Source: an uncultured Pseudomonadota bacterium
GTDB taxonomy: Bacteria; Myxococcota_A; Bradymonadia; Bradymonadales; Bradymonadaceae
Direction: 5' to 3'
Assembly (NCBI GenBank): GCA_913057905.1
Contig: CAJXPB010000001.1
Coordinates: 62,001-126,000 of the forward strand
Length of the DNA stretch: 64,000 bases
In this document: one piece after another, positions 25,516 to 34,280 of the stretch
Position numbering within the stretch: the stretch's first letter is position 1
Layout: each line of letters opens with the position of its first letter
Notes under the pieces: generated by a model
What the model saw: the letters and a program-made list of their open reading frames with translations, nothing else
Databases searched by the model: none
Told to the model about the DNA's origin: nothing
Position numbers and translations under genes: made by a program

Positions 25516-25544
25516 TTGATGGTCAAACCCAGGTTCTCTACCCT
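25516..25544 (+). promoter_or_regulatory. Promoter of WCW-HP pair 25580/27646
   Basis: TTGATG (25516-25521), 17 bp spacer, TACCCT (25539-25544), 36 bp before the ATG. Confidence 0.5.
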
Positions 25545-25579
25545 TGCCGCGCATCTTCATCGCCCGAGGGAGAGACCGA

Positions 25580-27622
25580 ATGACCCAATTCGGAAAGGAA
25601 AAAGTAGCCGCAACTGTGGTGTTGTGCACCGCCCTGCTCTGCTTGGCCTCGGTCGGATGTCGGGGTGACTCCAAGCCTCCGGGATGGGGAGACTTCGAAA
25701 ACGACGTGTCGGTCGACGGCGGCGAGGATTCCGAACGAACTTTTATGCCGGAGAGCCCGCCCGACGAATCCATCTGCGAGGGGGACTGGTGCTGGGTCCA
25801 CCCGACGCCCTTCGGGTATCGTATCGAGGATCTTCGGGCCGTGGGCGACACGGTCTATGGGCTGGCATACGGCGCGTACAATGACAGGCCATTGCCGTTC
25901 ATCTGGGGCGAAGACATTCGCCTGGTCGACATCCCGCCGCAGATTGCAGGAGACGTAGTCGGCTATCCCATGACTATCGGCCAAGACGGTTGGCTCGGCC
26001 TGACCGAGCAAGGCCTCTTGTTTGAGTTCGGGCCAGACGGCGTTCGCGCCGAGTATCAGTTGCCGGAGCGAAATTATTTCGGTTTGGAGGGGCACTCCGT
26101 CGAGACCTTCATGGTCGGGATCGACGAAGGTGGGGGTTACATCCGTCGAGGCGGCGAACTCATACAAGCTGATTGGCTGAATGAATACCTCCGCAACGCC
26201 GTCATCTGGCCCGGTGGAGAGGTCTGGCGATTCCCGGAAGCGGACGACCAGACGGATTCCCGGCCGGAATGGCGTCGTTCGTTTCCGGCCCCGCCGCGCG
26301 ATTCACGCCCCGGCCCGTATGACTACATCTTTCCATACACCGTCGGTCCGAACCCATCGGGGCCCTGCGCGTCGCAGGGAATCTGGGCGAGCTTCGGCGA
26401 AAACAGACTTTCACGCTGGGACGAATCTTCCGGAACTTGGGACGACACCGGTACTGACGTTCCCGGCGTTGTCTACGACATGAAGTGCCGATGGAACGGG
26501 ACTTTGGCAGCGGGTACCTCACAGGGGGCGGTTCAACTCTCGACTGATGGTACATGGAATCAAACTATCTCCGACAGCGAGGTTCTCCTGACGACCACCG
26601 CCGCTCGCGACAAGAAGGTTTACCACGGTGGCAACGCCGGCACCCTCGTTGAGGTCTCTGGCGGCGACGTGAACTACCGTGGCGAGAGGCTTTTGCCTCG
26701 CGGAGCCCTCGGGACGTTTCGGGGATTCACCGACCTTTGGGTGAGCCCTGATGAATCAAACGCGATGGTAATGCACTCCGGCGGAATCCATCGGCTGACG
26801 CCCGGCGAAAGCGACGACGTCACCTTCGTGAACCCCGAGAATCCGGAACGGGAAGTTGGCAGGCTGCTCAACGGCGAGATTTGGGGCACCGACGAACCCT
26901 TATTCGCCTTTACGGGTTCATATGTCTTTCGCTGGAACGGAAACCGGTGGGTGGAATCCAACCTCAGCGCCACCCGTGACCGCTCCTTCAAGCCGATTGA
27001 TATCTCGGGACACGGCCCTGCAGATGCCCTAGTCGCCACAGCGACAGATCTGTACCACTTCGACGGCGAGTCTTGGCGCCAACTTACTTCCGAAGGGACG
27101 TCGATTCAGCAGATTATCTCCGGTGCCGACGGGGACATCTCCACAGTGATGCCCGAGTCGGGGGGCGGCTATCTCATCGGCATCGGCTCGAACATCTACA
27201 GGCTTCAACAGACCGCCGACTCCTGGAAGCTTGAGATGTTCAAACGGTCACCATGCAAAAAATTGGAGGCCATGCGGCGGATGGAAGATGGCGGCCTCTG
27301 GGTGGCTGGCTCTGAACTCTGCGTCGCACGGTCAATCGACGACGGCTGGAGCATTTACGAGCCGCCCGAAGAGGTCAGCGATCTAGAACCTTACCAGCAA
27401 CTCCCGCCGACGCCGGACGAACCGGAGGGATCGTGGAACTTCGCTCCATCGCGCAAAAGCGATCTCCCGCTCATCGGCTCATGGGCTGGACTACTCAGAC
27501 CGGCCGAAGACGGCACGCTCCGCCGCGAGCACCCCAACGCAGTCGTCGACCTCGCCTACTTGCCCAGAGCCAGCGCTACAATAATGATGACCCACAACGG
27601 CATTCTGGCGCACTATCACTAG
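25580..27622 (+). CDS. WCW-HP family beta-propeller lipoprotein (680 aa)
   Basis: Intact. The start is ATG 25580 with ribosome site GAGGGAGAG; a longer TTG start at 25544 overlaps the -10 element and is rejected. Lipobox L-A-S-V-G-C27, then the G-W-G-D-F motif and C-E-G-D-W-C-W-V-H-P-T-P-F-G-Y. All six family cysteines are present (G-P-C-A, M-K-C-R-W, S-P-C-K-K, E-L-C-V-A-R). Propeller segments include I-W-G-T-D-E-P-L-F-A-F ... F-R-W-N-G-N-R-W and A-T-A-T-D-L-Y-H-F-D-G-E-S-W. The end is G-I-L-A-H-Y-H. It is first in a two-gene operon with its closest paralog at 27646 (23 bp gap). Confidence 0.8.
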   Translation: MTQFGKEKVAATVVLCTALLCLASVGCRGDSKPPGWGDFENDVSVDGGEDSERTFMPESPPDESICEGDWCWVHPTPFGYRIEDLRAVGDTVYGLAYGAYNDRPLPFIWGEDIRLVDIPPQIAGDVVGYPMTIGQDGWLGLTEQGLLFEFGPDGVRAEYQLPERNYFGLEGHSVETFMVGIDEGGGYIRRGGELIQADWLNEYLRNAVIWPGGEVWRFPEADDQTDSRPEWRRSFPAPPRDSRPGPYDYIFPYTVGPNPSGPCASQGIWASFGENRLSRWDESSGTWDDTGTDVPGVVYDMKCRWNGTLAAGTSQGAVQLSTDGTWNQTISDSEVLLTTTAARDKKVYHGGNAGTLVEVSGGDVNYRGERLLPRGALGTFRGFTDLWVSPDESNAMVMHSGGIHRLTPGESDDVTFVNPENPEREVGRLLNGEIWGTDEPLFAFTGSYVFRWNGNRWVESNLSATRDRSFKPIDISGHGPADALVATATDLYHFDGESWRQLTSEGTSIQQIISGADGDISTVMPESGGGYLIGIGSNIYRLQQTADSWKLEMFKRSPCKKLEAMRRMEDGGLWVAGSELCVARSIDDGWSIYEPPEEVSDLEPYQQLPPTPDEPEGSWNFAPSRKSDLPLIGSWAGLLRPAEDGTLRREHPNAVVDLAYLPRASATIMMTHNGILAHYH

Positions 27623-27645
27623 ACAATAGCTACTTGGGAACGTGC

Positions 27646-29670
27646 ATGCCGAAATTCGGACGTCATCGAGCCGCCACCACGGCCGTCGTACTTTTTACCG
27701 CCCTCCTCTGTCTTGGATTCGCGGGCTGCGAGGAGACGACCACACCACCGGGCGGCTGGGGAGACCTGCAAACCGAGCCCTTCGTGCCTGAGGCCCAGCC
27801 TGGCGACGCGGTCTGCGAGGGCGACTGGTGCTGGCTGAACCCCTCGCCGTTTGGATACACGGTGCGGGAACTCCGAACGGTCGGAGACCAAGTCTACGGC
27901 GTCGGAGGTCAGTCCATGGGCGGTGTAGGAAAGCCGTTTATCTGGAGCGAAGACATCGAGTTTGTCGATATCCCTTCCGAGATACAGGACGACGGTCCCC
28001 AATTTGATCTTTCCATCGGCGAGGATGCCTGGCTGGCCGTCACCCAAGACGCGAAGGTCTACGAGTTCGGCCCCGACGGCGTCCAAGACACGTTCCAGTT
28101 GCCCGATGTCGTTCCCATATTGATCAAAGGTCATTCGGCATCGCTCTTCATCGTCGCCACCAACGATAGCGGTGTATTCATTCGCCGTGATGGAGAGCTG
28201 ATCCACCGAGAGCAGATGGCTCGATCCATCGAGGACGACCGCATCTGGCCGAATGGCGACGTGTGGAGCGTCGTCGAGTCGGACCAGCCTGAGACGCGTT
28301 CCGAGGACTGGGAACGTAGGTTTCCGGCTCCGGTTGACGAGTCGTCAGATGTCGAGACCCCACGGAATGTGTTGGAAATTGGCCCGGATCCGTCGGGGCC
28401 CTGCGCGTCGCTCGGAATCTGGGCCAGCGTCACTTCTGGCGGTCTCAGAAAGTGGGACGAGTCCAATCAGTCCTGGATCGACGCAACGTCCCCCGACAAA
28501 CCCGGGCTTACCGATTTCACCTGCCGCGACGATGGGACCCTGCTGGCTAGCAGTGCCAAAGCAGGTATCTACGCGAATGCAGATGGCTCGTGGGAGCGGT
28601 TCAGGCCAGAAGTAGACGCGTCGTTGCGAAGCACAACGATTTTAAACGGGACTGTCTACGCAGGTGGTTGGAGAGGCACACTGTTCGAAGCCTCTGAGTC
28701 GAACTCCCGCCGCCTGGGTAGACAGATTCTCGACGGAGACTTGTTCGAAGGGCCCCTTCCCAACATGGGGATCTGGGTGAGCCCCGACGAGACGAGCGCG
28801 ATGGCCATCACACGCTCGGGAGTCCACGAATGGACCGCCGAGGGCACCAAGGACGTGAGCTCGGGAGTCGAGAGATCTGCTGGGGGAATTGGGGGGCTGC
28901 TGGGCGCTTCCGAGACACATAAAATCTGGGGAGAAAGCCAGCCCCAATTCGCCATGACGCCGAGATACGTTCTTCGCTGGACGGGTTCCAAGTGGAAGGA
29001 ATCTTCTCTTAGCGCACAGCGCAATGACGAGGAGTTCCAGCCAATAGCCATCGCGGGACGGACGGCCGACGATGTTGTGGTCGCCACGGCTCGGGACCTG
29101 TTCCACTACGACGGCAGTTCCTGGCGCGAGATCAGCGCCGATGGAACGAACATCCACGAATTCATCGAAGATTTGGACGTCGGTATTAGGGATGTGATAG
29201 CCGAAACCGGGAGTGGCTACCTCGTCGCACTCGGTGCGGATCTCTATTCCCTGCAAAAAACCGGCGGATCCTGGGAGCTTGAGTTCTCCAGCGACACGCC
29301 GTGTGATCGAGTTGGCACGCTCTACCGAGCTGGTAACGGTGACCTCTGGGTGAGTGGGACGAGCCAGTGTTTCGCCCGGTCGACTGGTAACGATTGGCAG
29401 ACATACGACGTCCCGCCCTCCATTCAGCTCGACTGGCCAGATGACCAAGATCCCCAAACAACCAGCCTCGGCATGCCCGCTGCGAACTTCGTCGAACAGC
29501 CGAATACGTCTCTCCCCTTGATCGGCACGCGCAGCGGCCTGCTCCAGCCGACTGAAGACGGCGAGCTCAAGCTACTGAACCGGAACCGAATCCTCGACTT
29601 GGCATACCTGCCGGAGGCGGGAGTTACAGTGGCCATCACCTTTCGCGGGATTCTGGCGAAATACGATTAG
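27646..29670 (+). CDS. WCW-HP family beta-propeller lipoprotein (674 aa)
   Basis: Intact and most similar to 25580: both have F-G-K/R-x-[K/R]-x-A-A/T-T at the N-terminus, E-G-D-W-C-W, S-G-P-C-A-S-x-G-I-W-A-S, and D-L-A-Y-L-P near the end. ATG 27646 gives a signal peptide with lipobox G-F-A-G-C28; the longer upstream frame is a shadow of the preceding gene. The Asp-rich linker is almost absent here. The end is G-I-L-A-K-Y-D. The stop overlaps the convergent thioesterase stop by 3-4 bp. Confidence 0.8.
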   Translation: MPKFGRHRAATTAVVLFTALLCLGFAGCEETTTPPGGWGDLQTEPFVPEAQPGDAVCEGDWCWLNPSPFGYTVRELRTVGDQVYGVGGQSMGGVGKPFIWSEDIEFVDIPSEIQDDGPQFDLSIGEDAWLAVTQDAKVYEFGPDGVQDTFQLPDVVPILIKGHSASLFIVATNDSGVFIRRDGELIHREQMARSIEDDRIWPNGDVWSVVESDQPETRSEDWERRFPAPVDESSDVETPRNVLEIGPDPSGPCASLGIWASVTSGGLRKWDESNQSWIDATSPDKPGLTDFTCRDDGTLLASSAKAGIYANADGSWERFRPEVDASLRSTTILNGTVYAGGWRGTLFEASESNSRRLGRQILDGDLFEGPLPNMGIWVSPDETSAMAITRSGVHEWTAEGTKDVSSGVERSAGGIGGLLGASETHKIWGESQPQFAMTPRYVLRWTGSKWKESSLSAQRNDEEFQPIAIAGRTADDVVVATARDLFHYDGSSWREISADGTNIHEFIEDLDVGIRDVIAETGSGYLVALGADLYSLQKTGGSWELEFSSDTPCDRVGTLYRAGNGDLWVSGTSQCFARSTGNDWQTYDVPPSIQLDWPDDQDPQTTSLGMPAANFVEQPNTSLPLIGTRSGLLQPTEDGELKLLNRNRILDLAYLPEAGVTVAITFRGILAKYD

Positions 29671-30047
29671 TCGATCGGAATCGTCTCGCCATCTTCATTC
29701 ACAGCGACCAATACGAATTCACCCTTCGTACACAGCCGTCGCTCGCCGGTCAGCAGTTCCTCGGCGTAGAGCTCGACTTCGACCGTGACTGAACTCTTGC
29801 CGGTCTCCGCCACACGGCCGACCAACTCCACCAATTCACCGGCGTGAACCGGCACGCGGAAGTCGACCCGCTCCGAAGACGCGGTGACCATGTTTTCGCG
29901 GCAGTGACGCGTGGCGGTAATAAAGGCGCAACTATCCATCAGCTCCAGCGCCTTGCCGCCAAAGAGCGTGCCGTAGTGGTTGGTCTGGTCGGGGAAGACC
30001 ATCTGGACCATGCGCGTCGGATTCGAGCCGTTGGCTCCGTTTGTCAT
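29667..30047 (-). CDS. Acyl-CoA thioesterase (hotdog fold)
   Basis: 126 aa single hotdog domain of the YciA/cytosolic acyl-CoA hydrolase type. Diagnostic blocks are M-V-F-P-D-Q-T-N-H-Y-G-T-L-F-G-G-K-A-L-E-L-M-D (catalytic Asn/Asp region), S-S-E-R-V-D-F-R-V-P-V-H-A-G-E-L-V-E and S-V-T-V-E-V-E-L-Y-A-E. It hydrolyses acyl-CoA to free acid and CoA in the cytoplasm. Ribosome site AAGGAGG. It lies downstream of the epimerase-like gene on the same strand (about 120 bp gap), so may have its own promoter. Confidence 0.85.
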   Translation of the reverse strand: MTNGANGSNPTRMVQMVFPDQTNHYGTLFGGKALELMDSCAFITATRHCRENMVTASSERVDFRVPVHAGELVELVGRVAETGKSSVTVEVELYAEELLTGERRLCTKGEFVLVAVNEDGETIPID

Positions 30048-30170
30048 TCAGGACCTCCTTGGGGAAAATACTTTCTTTGTCAGTCACATTTCTGGAAATA
30101 TGGGTGACAAGCACTCTTGTGTTGCATTCGTGAGTGACAACGGCGTCTGCGGCCGTGGCACGCTCGATTT

Positions 30171-30869
30171 TCAGCCGCCCCACTCAAAAGTACGCGTTAG
30201 TGCAGTGCGGCGGTCCACGGGAGCATTGACACCCAACTGCTGGAGGCGCTCTTTGAACGTCGGTGTGACGGATTCCCCGACGTTGAACGTCCGATCTGAG
30301 GCCGCCGGATGTACGGTGGCTTCGGCAATCGCGGCTGCGACATTTTCCACGAACCCATGCGTAAACCGCCACTCAGCTTTGTCGGCAGGGAATCGGACCG
30401 TATCAGCACCCGACTTCATCTGCCGGATGTAGTGGCCGAACCGACGCTGACGGTCACCGGGTCCGTACACCGCGGGTAATCGAAGCACGGTGGTGGACAC
30501 GCCCTGGGCGCCTTGTAGGACCTCTTCCACGAGAATCTTCTCGTAGTCATCGGCGTATTTTCGGTAGACGTCACAGCTACTGATTCCGACGATTCGCTCG
30601 ACGAAGGGCGCCATGACCTCGACCAGACCTTCGGCCTGAGCCTCCGTAAACAAGATGAAGTCGACAACCGCATCGTGCCCAAATTCCTGGAGCGCCTCCC
30701 TGCTGTCGTGCAGTCGGTCACGATCTCCTCGGATGTGGGTCACCGATCCAGGGAGTTTAAACTCCCTCTCGCCGCGGGAAAAGACAGCGACGTCGTGTCC
30801 TCTGGCGTCGAGCCCAAGCACTACCGACGACCCGATGAACCCAGTGCCTCCGATGACGACGATCTTCAT
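30171..30869 (-). CDS. NAD-dependent epimerase/dehydratase-like protein
   Basis: 232 aa extended short-chain dehydrogenase fold. The N-terminal dinucleotide motif is V-V-I-G-G-T-G-F-I-G, with S-S-C-D-V-Y-R-K-Y near the active-site Y-x(3)-K region (Y-R-K-Y-A; the classical Y-x-x-x-K is not clean). R-L-P-A-V-Y-G-P-G-D and F-N-V-G-E are typical of nucleotide-sugar epimerases. It is shorter than the usual about 310 aa. ATG 30869 is preceded by GGAGG; the upstream in-frame extension overlaps the divergent 31055 promoter. Substrate cannot be told. Confidence 0.75.
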   Translation of the reverse strand: MKIVVIGGTGFIGSSVVLGLDARGHDVAVFSRGEREFKLPGSVTHIRGDRDRLHDSREALQEFGHDAVVDFILFTEAQAEGLVEVMAPFVERIVGISSCDVYRKYADDYEKILVEEVLQGAQGVSTTVLRLPAVYGPGDRQRRFGHYIRQMKSGADTVRFPADKAEWRFTHGFVENVAAAIAEATVHPAASDRTFNVGESVTPTFKERLQQLGVNAPVDRRTALTRTFEWGG

Positions 30870-30984
30870 GGTGTCCTCCAGTTTGGGAGCTGCCATCCAC
30901 GTTATCGCAAAAGGGACCCCCGCGGGCGTATCGTACACGAGCGTCGCACAAGGGCTTTGGACGTATGATCTGCCGGTCTTCAAT

Positions 30985-31013
30985 TTGAATGCCCTTTCCG
31001 GCTTCACTAGGTT
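30985..31013 (+). promoter_or_regulatory. Promoter of WCW-HP gene 31055
   Basis: TTGAAT (30985-30990), 17 bp spacer, TAGGTT (31008-31013), 42 bp before the TTG start. Confidence 0.5.
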
Positions 31014-31054
31014 CCTCGTGCAACCGACCTGTCCTTGTAAGGGAGAACCGACTC

Positions 31055-33076
31055 TTGGCCTACCAACATCGCTCCACTCTCGCTGTCGTTTTGACCACCG
31101 TCGGACTCCTGGTCGCCTGCCAGGATGACCGACGGCCAATGGGTGGTTTCGACGTCCAGGATGCCGGGGACGTAGAAGACGCTACCGACGTGGAGCTCGA
31201 CTCCGAACCCGACGCGAGGGACGCAGGGCGAGACGGGGATGGAATGACGTCCGACGAACCCTACGTATTTCCCGGCGAGCCTCCCGAGGGGACTCATTGC
31301 AACGAGGCCGGCTGGTGCTGGATTCATCCGTCGCCCTTTCCGCACGAAGTGACGGACCTCAAAGAGAGCGCCGAGGAGATCCATGGCGTTGCGGTTGCGG
31401 ATGAACTGGGCGGTTTTCGGCCGTTTGTCTGGAACGCGGACGGTGTGCAGATCCTCGACTCACGGTTCATTCCACTGGCTGATAGCGATGACATGGCCCC
31501 GGCTGGCGACGGGTGGCTCACGGTAAGTCATTCCGGCGATGTTCAGGCGTTTTCGACCGAAGGCACCCGCCAGGAACTCGCAGGCCTCCCGAGCGACGGG
31601 TACGTACACATTTCAGGGGCCTCGCAGACGCGCTATCTTGCAAAAAAGTCGAACGGTGGAGGCACCCTGGTAATCGACGGAGACATGACATCCTCGGAGG
31701 ATTTCCCCGGAAAGGACCCCACGCTCCGAATGTGGTCTAACGGAGAGGTCTGGGGCGTGGACGACGTCGATGAGCCGGATCGCGAGGCGCCTCCCAATTG
31801 GAACCTCCTCAGTGACCCACAGGCGAATGAGGGCCGACCTGTGACCGGACTTGGTCCCGGACCGACGGCCTCGTGTGTGGATGTAGGTTGGTGGGCACAG
31901 ACCCAATCTGTGGGCATCGCCGGATGGTTGCCAGACCGAGACCCCGTCGAATTCACGGGTACGAGTTTTCCTGCAGTCGCACAGTTTGCCTGTGACGCGC
32001 GGGGAAATCCGATGGGCGTCGACGCAAAAGGCGGCATCCAGCGGCTCACACCGGATCGCGGATGGTTTCGCGAGGAGTTTGCCGACTACGCTCTCGTCTC
32101 CAGTGCTGCCGATTCCGAGACAACCTACGTCGGTGGGAACTATGGGACTCTCCTCGAAGTCACCGGCGATGCCGTGGAGCGGCTCTCCGGCGGATTTCGC
32201 GTGCCGACCGACCAGATGGAGGCGGACGGTGACCCGATGTTTCGGGACCTCTGGGTGAACGATGCAGGCACGAAGGTTCACCTGGCCTACGCCTCCGGTG
32301 CTCACCGAGCAACAGAAGAAGTGGGCTGGAGAGAGTTGTTCGTCCCCACGCTGCCGGATGGCGATGGGTCCTCTCGAGCGGGGTTCACTGTCGTTGGCGA
32401 TCAATCGCCTGCATTTGCCATCGTGAACGGGGCGCTCATGGAATGGGTAGGAAACGGATGGAGAAACGACGATCTCGGTGACTTGGACGAATTTGCCGAG
32501 GACATCCACGACATCGCCGGCACCCGTTCGGATCTCTGGGCCACCTCGGGCACGACGATTCTCCACTACGATGGTTCGGAGTGGGCTCGTGTGACGGACG
32601 CACCGATCGATTCGCCGCAACTGGAGCTCCATCGGACAGACAACGGTGACATCTTCGCGATTGCGCAGGAGGACATCATTCGCCTCGATGGTGGACCCGA
32701 AGACCTGAGTCTGGAGCTCGCTTACGAACCGCCGTGTTCGCAGCTGACGGCGATGCATCAGTCGGCCGACGGTACGGTGCTCGCCAGTGGGCAATCACTC
32801 TGCATCGCTCGTTACGCCGATGGAAGCTGGACGGAGCTTACAGCGCCGCCGCACCGTGACACGCTACCGGCCAACGGTGAACGCATCGAGGAATTTATCG
32901 AGCAACCTGGCGACCGCCCCGTTCTGGCGGTGACAGAGGCCGGCATTCTGGCAGTCGGCGCGGACGGACAATTGCGCTCGGAGTTTCCGGGCGTCGCCAT
33001 CGATGCCGAGTATCTCCCCGAACACGACGCCCTGTGGGCGCTTACGCCCTACGGCGTGGTGGCGAAATATTACTGA
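31055..33076 (+). CDS. WCW-HP family beta-propeller lipoprotein (673 aa)
   Basis: Intact. Probable TTG start at 31055, because AAGGGAG lies 11 bases before it and no ATG or GTG gives a proper signal peptide; lipobox L-L-V-A-C22. Then a D-A-G-D-V-E-D-A linker and C-N-E-A-G-W-C-W-I-H-P-S-P-F-P-H, six family cysteines (A-S-C-V-D, F-A-C-D, P-P-C-S-Q, S-L-C-I-A-R), and propeller segments such as L-W-A-T-S-G-T-T-I-L-H-Y-D-G-S-E-W. The end is G-V-V-A-K-Y-Y. It is transcribed divergently from the epimerase-like gene. Confidence 0.8.
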   Translation: MAYQHRSTLAVVLTTVGLLVACQDDRRPMGGFDVQDAGDVEDATDVELDSEPDARDAGRDGDGMTSDEPYVFPGEPPEGTHCNEAGWCWIHPSPFPHEVTDLKESAEEIHGVAVADELGGFRPFVWNADGVQILDSRFIPLADSDDMAPAGDGWLTVSHSGDVQAFSTEGTRQELAGLPSDGYVHISGASQTRYLAKKSNGGGTLVIDGDMTSSEDFPGKDPTLRMWSNGEVWGVDDVDEPDREAPPNWNLLSDPQANEGRPVTGLGPGPTASCVDVGWWAQTQSVGIAGWLPDRDPVEFTGTSFPAVAQFACDARGNPMGVDAKGGIQRLTPDRGWFREEFADYALVSSAADSETTYVGGNYGTLLEVTGDAVERLSGGFRVPTDQMEADGDPMFRDLWVNDAGTKVHLAYASGAHRATEEVGWRELFVPTLPDGDGSSRAGFTVVGDQSPAFAIVNGALMEWVGNGWRNDDLGDLDEFAEDIHDIAGTRSDLWATSGTTILHYDGSEWARVTDAPIDSPQLELHRTDNGDIFAIAQEDIIRLDGGPEDLSLELAYEPPCSQLTAMHQSADGTVLASGQSLCIARYADGSWTELTAPPHRDTLPANGERIEEFIEQPGDRPVLAVTEAGILAVGADGQLRSEFPGVAIDAEYLPEHDALWALTPYGVVAKYY

Positions 33077-33098
33077 CCGACATACACCTTCATAGACT
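33070..33098 (+). promoter_or_regulatory. Promoter of the TetR gene
   Basis: TTACTG (33070-33075), 17 bp spacer, TAGACT (33093-33098). The -10 is part of operator 1. Confidence 0.45.
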
Positions 33099-33108
33099 GT
33101 TCGGTCTA
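33093..33108 (+). promoter_or_regulatory. TetR operator 1
   Basis: TAGACTGTTCGGTCTA: inverted TAGAC/GTCTA half-sites with a 6 bp centre, covering the -10 of the regulator's promoter, which implies autorepression. Confidence 0.6.
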
Positions 33109-33157
33109 CCTCCTGTAAGATTTCGCCGGTAAGTTCCCGAATGCAGGAGTTTCACCG

Positions 33158-33739
33158 ATGGTCCATCCCACCAAACAAGCCCTCCTCGAAGCCGGCGCCG
33201 AGATGTTGCTCGAGCAGGGTTATCACGCCCTGGGCATCCAGAGCCTGCTTACTGAAACGGGCATCCCAAAGGGATCCTTCTACCATCACTTTAACAATAA
33301 GGAGGACTTCGTCCTGGGTGTCGTCGACCTGTACATGGACCAGGTCCACGAGGTCTTGGACGAGTGCGTGAAGGATCAGAGCCGCCCTCCCCTGGAGCGT
33401 GCCCGTGGGTTCTTTGAGAAGACGCGGACCAAGTACCGCGAGGAAGGTTATCTCGGCTGCCTTCTGGGCGGTCTGGGTCAGGAACTCTCCGGCGCCAGCG
33501 ACGTGTTCCAGAGCCGGATCGAACAGTGCCTCTCGGAGATTTCCGCGGGCATCGAAGCCTGTCTTCGTCAGGCCCAGACCCAGGGCGACCTGCCCGAAGA
33601 TACTGATGTGGGCACACTCGCAGACCTTCTGGTCAACTGCTGGGAAGGGGCCGCCCTGCGCAGCCGGCTTCGTCGAAGCCCGGATCCGTTGGACGAGATG
33701 CTCGACTTCTACTTCAGCGCCGCCGAGTCCCTTGACTAG
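33158..33739 (+). CDS. TetR/AcrR-family transcriptional regulator
   Basis: 193 aa. The N-terminal HTH is typical: A-L-L-E-A-G-A-E-M-L-L-E-Q-G-Y-H-A-L-G-I-Q-S-L-L, followed by G-I-P-K-G-S-F-Y-H-H-F-N-N-K-E-D-F recognition helix. The C-terminal ligand domain contains R-E-E-G-Y-L-G-C-L-L-G-G-L-G-Q-E, whose cysteine could sense electrophiles as in NemR-type regulators (inference). Operators with TAGAC/GTCTA half-sites lie before the gene and twice between it and the globin gene, so it probably represses itself and the globin. The stop codon TAG is the first three bases of operator 2. Confidence 0.85.
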   Translation: MVHPTKQALLEAGAEMLLEQGYHALGIQSLLTETGIPKGSFYHHFNNKEDFVLGVVDLYMDQVHEVLDECVKDQSRPPLERARGFFEKTRTKYREEGYLGCLLGGLGQELSGASDVFQSRIEQCLSEISAGIEACLRQAQTQGDLPEDTDVGTLADLLVNCWEGAALRSRLRRSPDPLDEMLDFYFSAAESLD

Positions 33740-33759
33740 ACTGACCAGTCTAGTAATCT
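33732..33759 (+). promoter_or_regulatory. Promoter of the globin gene
   Basis: TTGACT (33732-33737), 16 bp spacer, TAATCT (33754-33759). Close to sigma70 consensus, with operator 2 filling the spacer and operator 3 at the start point. Confidence 0.6.
33737..33752 (+). promoter_or_regulatory. TetR operator 2
   Basis: TAGACTGACCAGTCTA, near-perfect palindrome lying between -35 and -10 of the globin promoter and overlapping the regulator's stop codon. Confidence 0.65.
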
Positions 33760-33761
33760 GA

Positions 33762-33777
33762 TAGACCGATCGGTCTA
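33762..33777 (+). promoter_or_regulatory. TetR operator 3
   Basis: TAGACCGATCGGTCTA, a perfect 16 bp palindrome centred 25 bp from operator 2, at the expected transcription start of the globin gene. Confidence 0.7.
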
Positions 33778-33830
33778 GCTAGGGAGGTATGTAGGTAGAC
33801 CTTCATCAATCCCGTTCAACGGAGGAGCAG

Positions 33831-34202
33831 ATGGAGACCCTGTTTCGAAGACTCGGCGGTCAAGACGGCATCCACGCGCTGGTCGACGACATCGTCGCGG
33901 CGCACATGGAAAACCCGCTGATTCAGCAGCGCTTTCTACCCTACCGCGAAGACCCGGAGCATCTGGCCAAGCTCAAGGAACACTTGCGCAAGTTCCTGGC
34001 CATGGGCAGCGGCGGCCCCGAGGAGTACGAGGGCCGCAGCATGCCGGAGGCTCACCGCGGCATGAACATCAGCGAGGCGGAGTACATGGCCGCCGTCGAC
34101 GACATCATGGACGTCCTGGAGGACCATGGGGTCGACGAACAGTCCCAGAAGGACGTGCTGATGATCAGCTATTCGCTTCGTTCCGAGATCATGGGCAAAT
34201 AA
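33831..34202 (+). CDS. Group I truncated hemoglobin
   Basis: 123 aa, the usual length of TrHbN-type globins. Visible features are L-F-R-R-L-G-G-Q-D-G-I-H-A-L-V-D-D at the A/B helices, F-L-A-M-G-S-G-G-P-E-E-Y-E-G-R-S-M at the E-F region, and the proximal heme histidine in A-H-R-G-M-N-I (F8). It binds heme and likely O2 or NO. Ribosome site GGAGGAG precedes ATG 33831. Transcription should be controlled by the adjacent TetR protein through operators 2 and 3. Confidence 0.9.
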   Translation: METLFRRLGGQDGIHALVDDIVAAHMENPLIQQRFLPYREDPEHLAKLKEHLRKFLAMGSGGPEEYEGRSMPEAHRGMNISEAEYMAAVDDIMDVLEDHGVDEQSQKDVLMISYSLRSEIMGK

Positions 34203-34209
34203 TGGCAGT

Positions 34210-34238
34210 TTGAATGGCCGGTCGGGCTCCCCTAGGCT
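34210..34238 (+). promoter_or_regulatory. Promoter of WCW-HP gene 34281
   Basis: TTGAAT (34210-34215), 17 bp spacer, TAGGCT (34233-34238), 43 bp before the GTG start. Confidence 0.5.
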
Positions 34239-34280
34239 CCAGTTGATACGCTTAACGTGTCGCTGCAATGAGGGAGCTCT

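Noticed and set aside
30080..30115. Palindromic operator upstream of the thioesterase gene (GTCAC ... GTGAC)
   Set aside because: The halves differ by a 4-base offset, so symmetry is poor.
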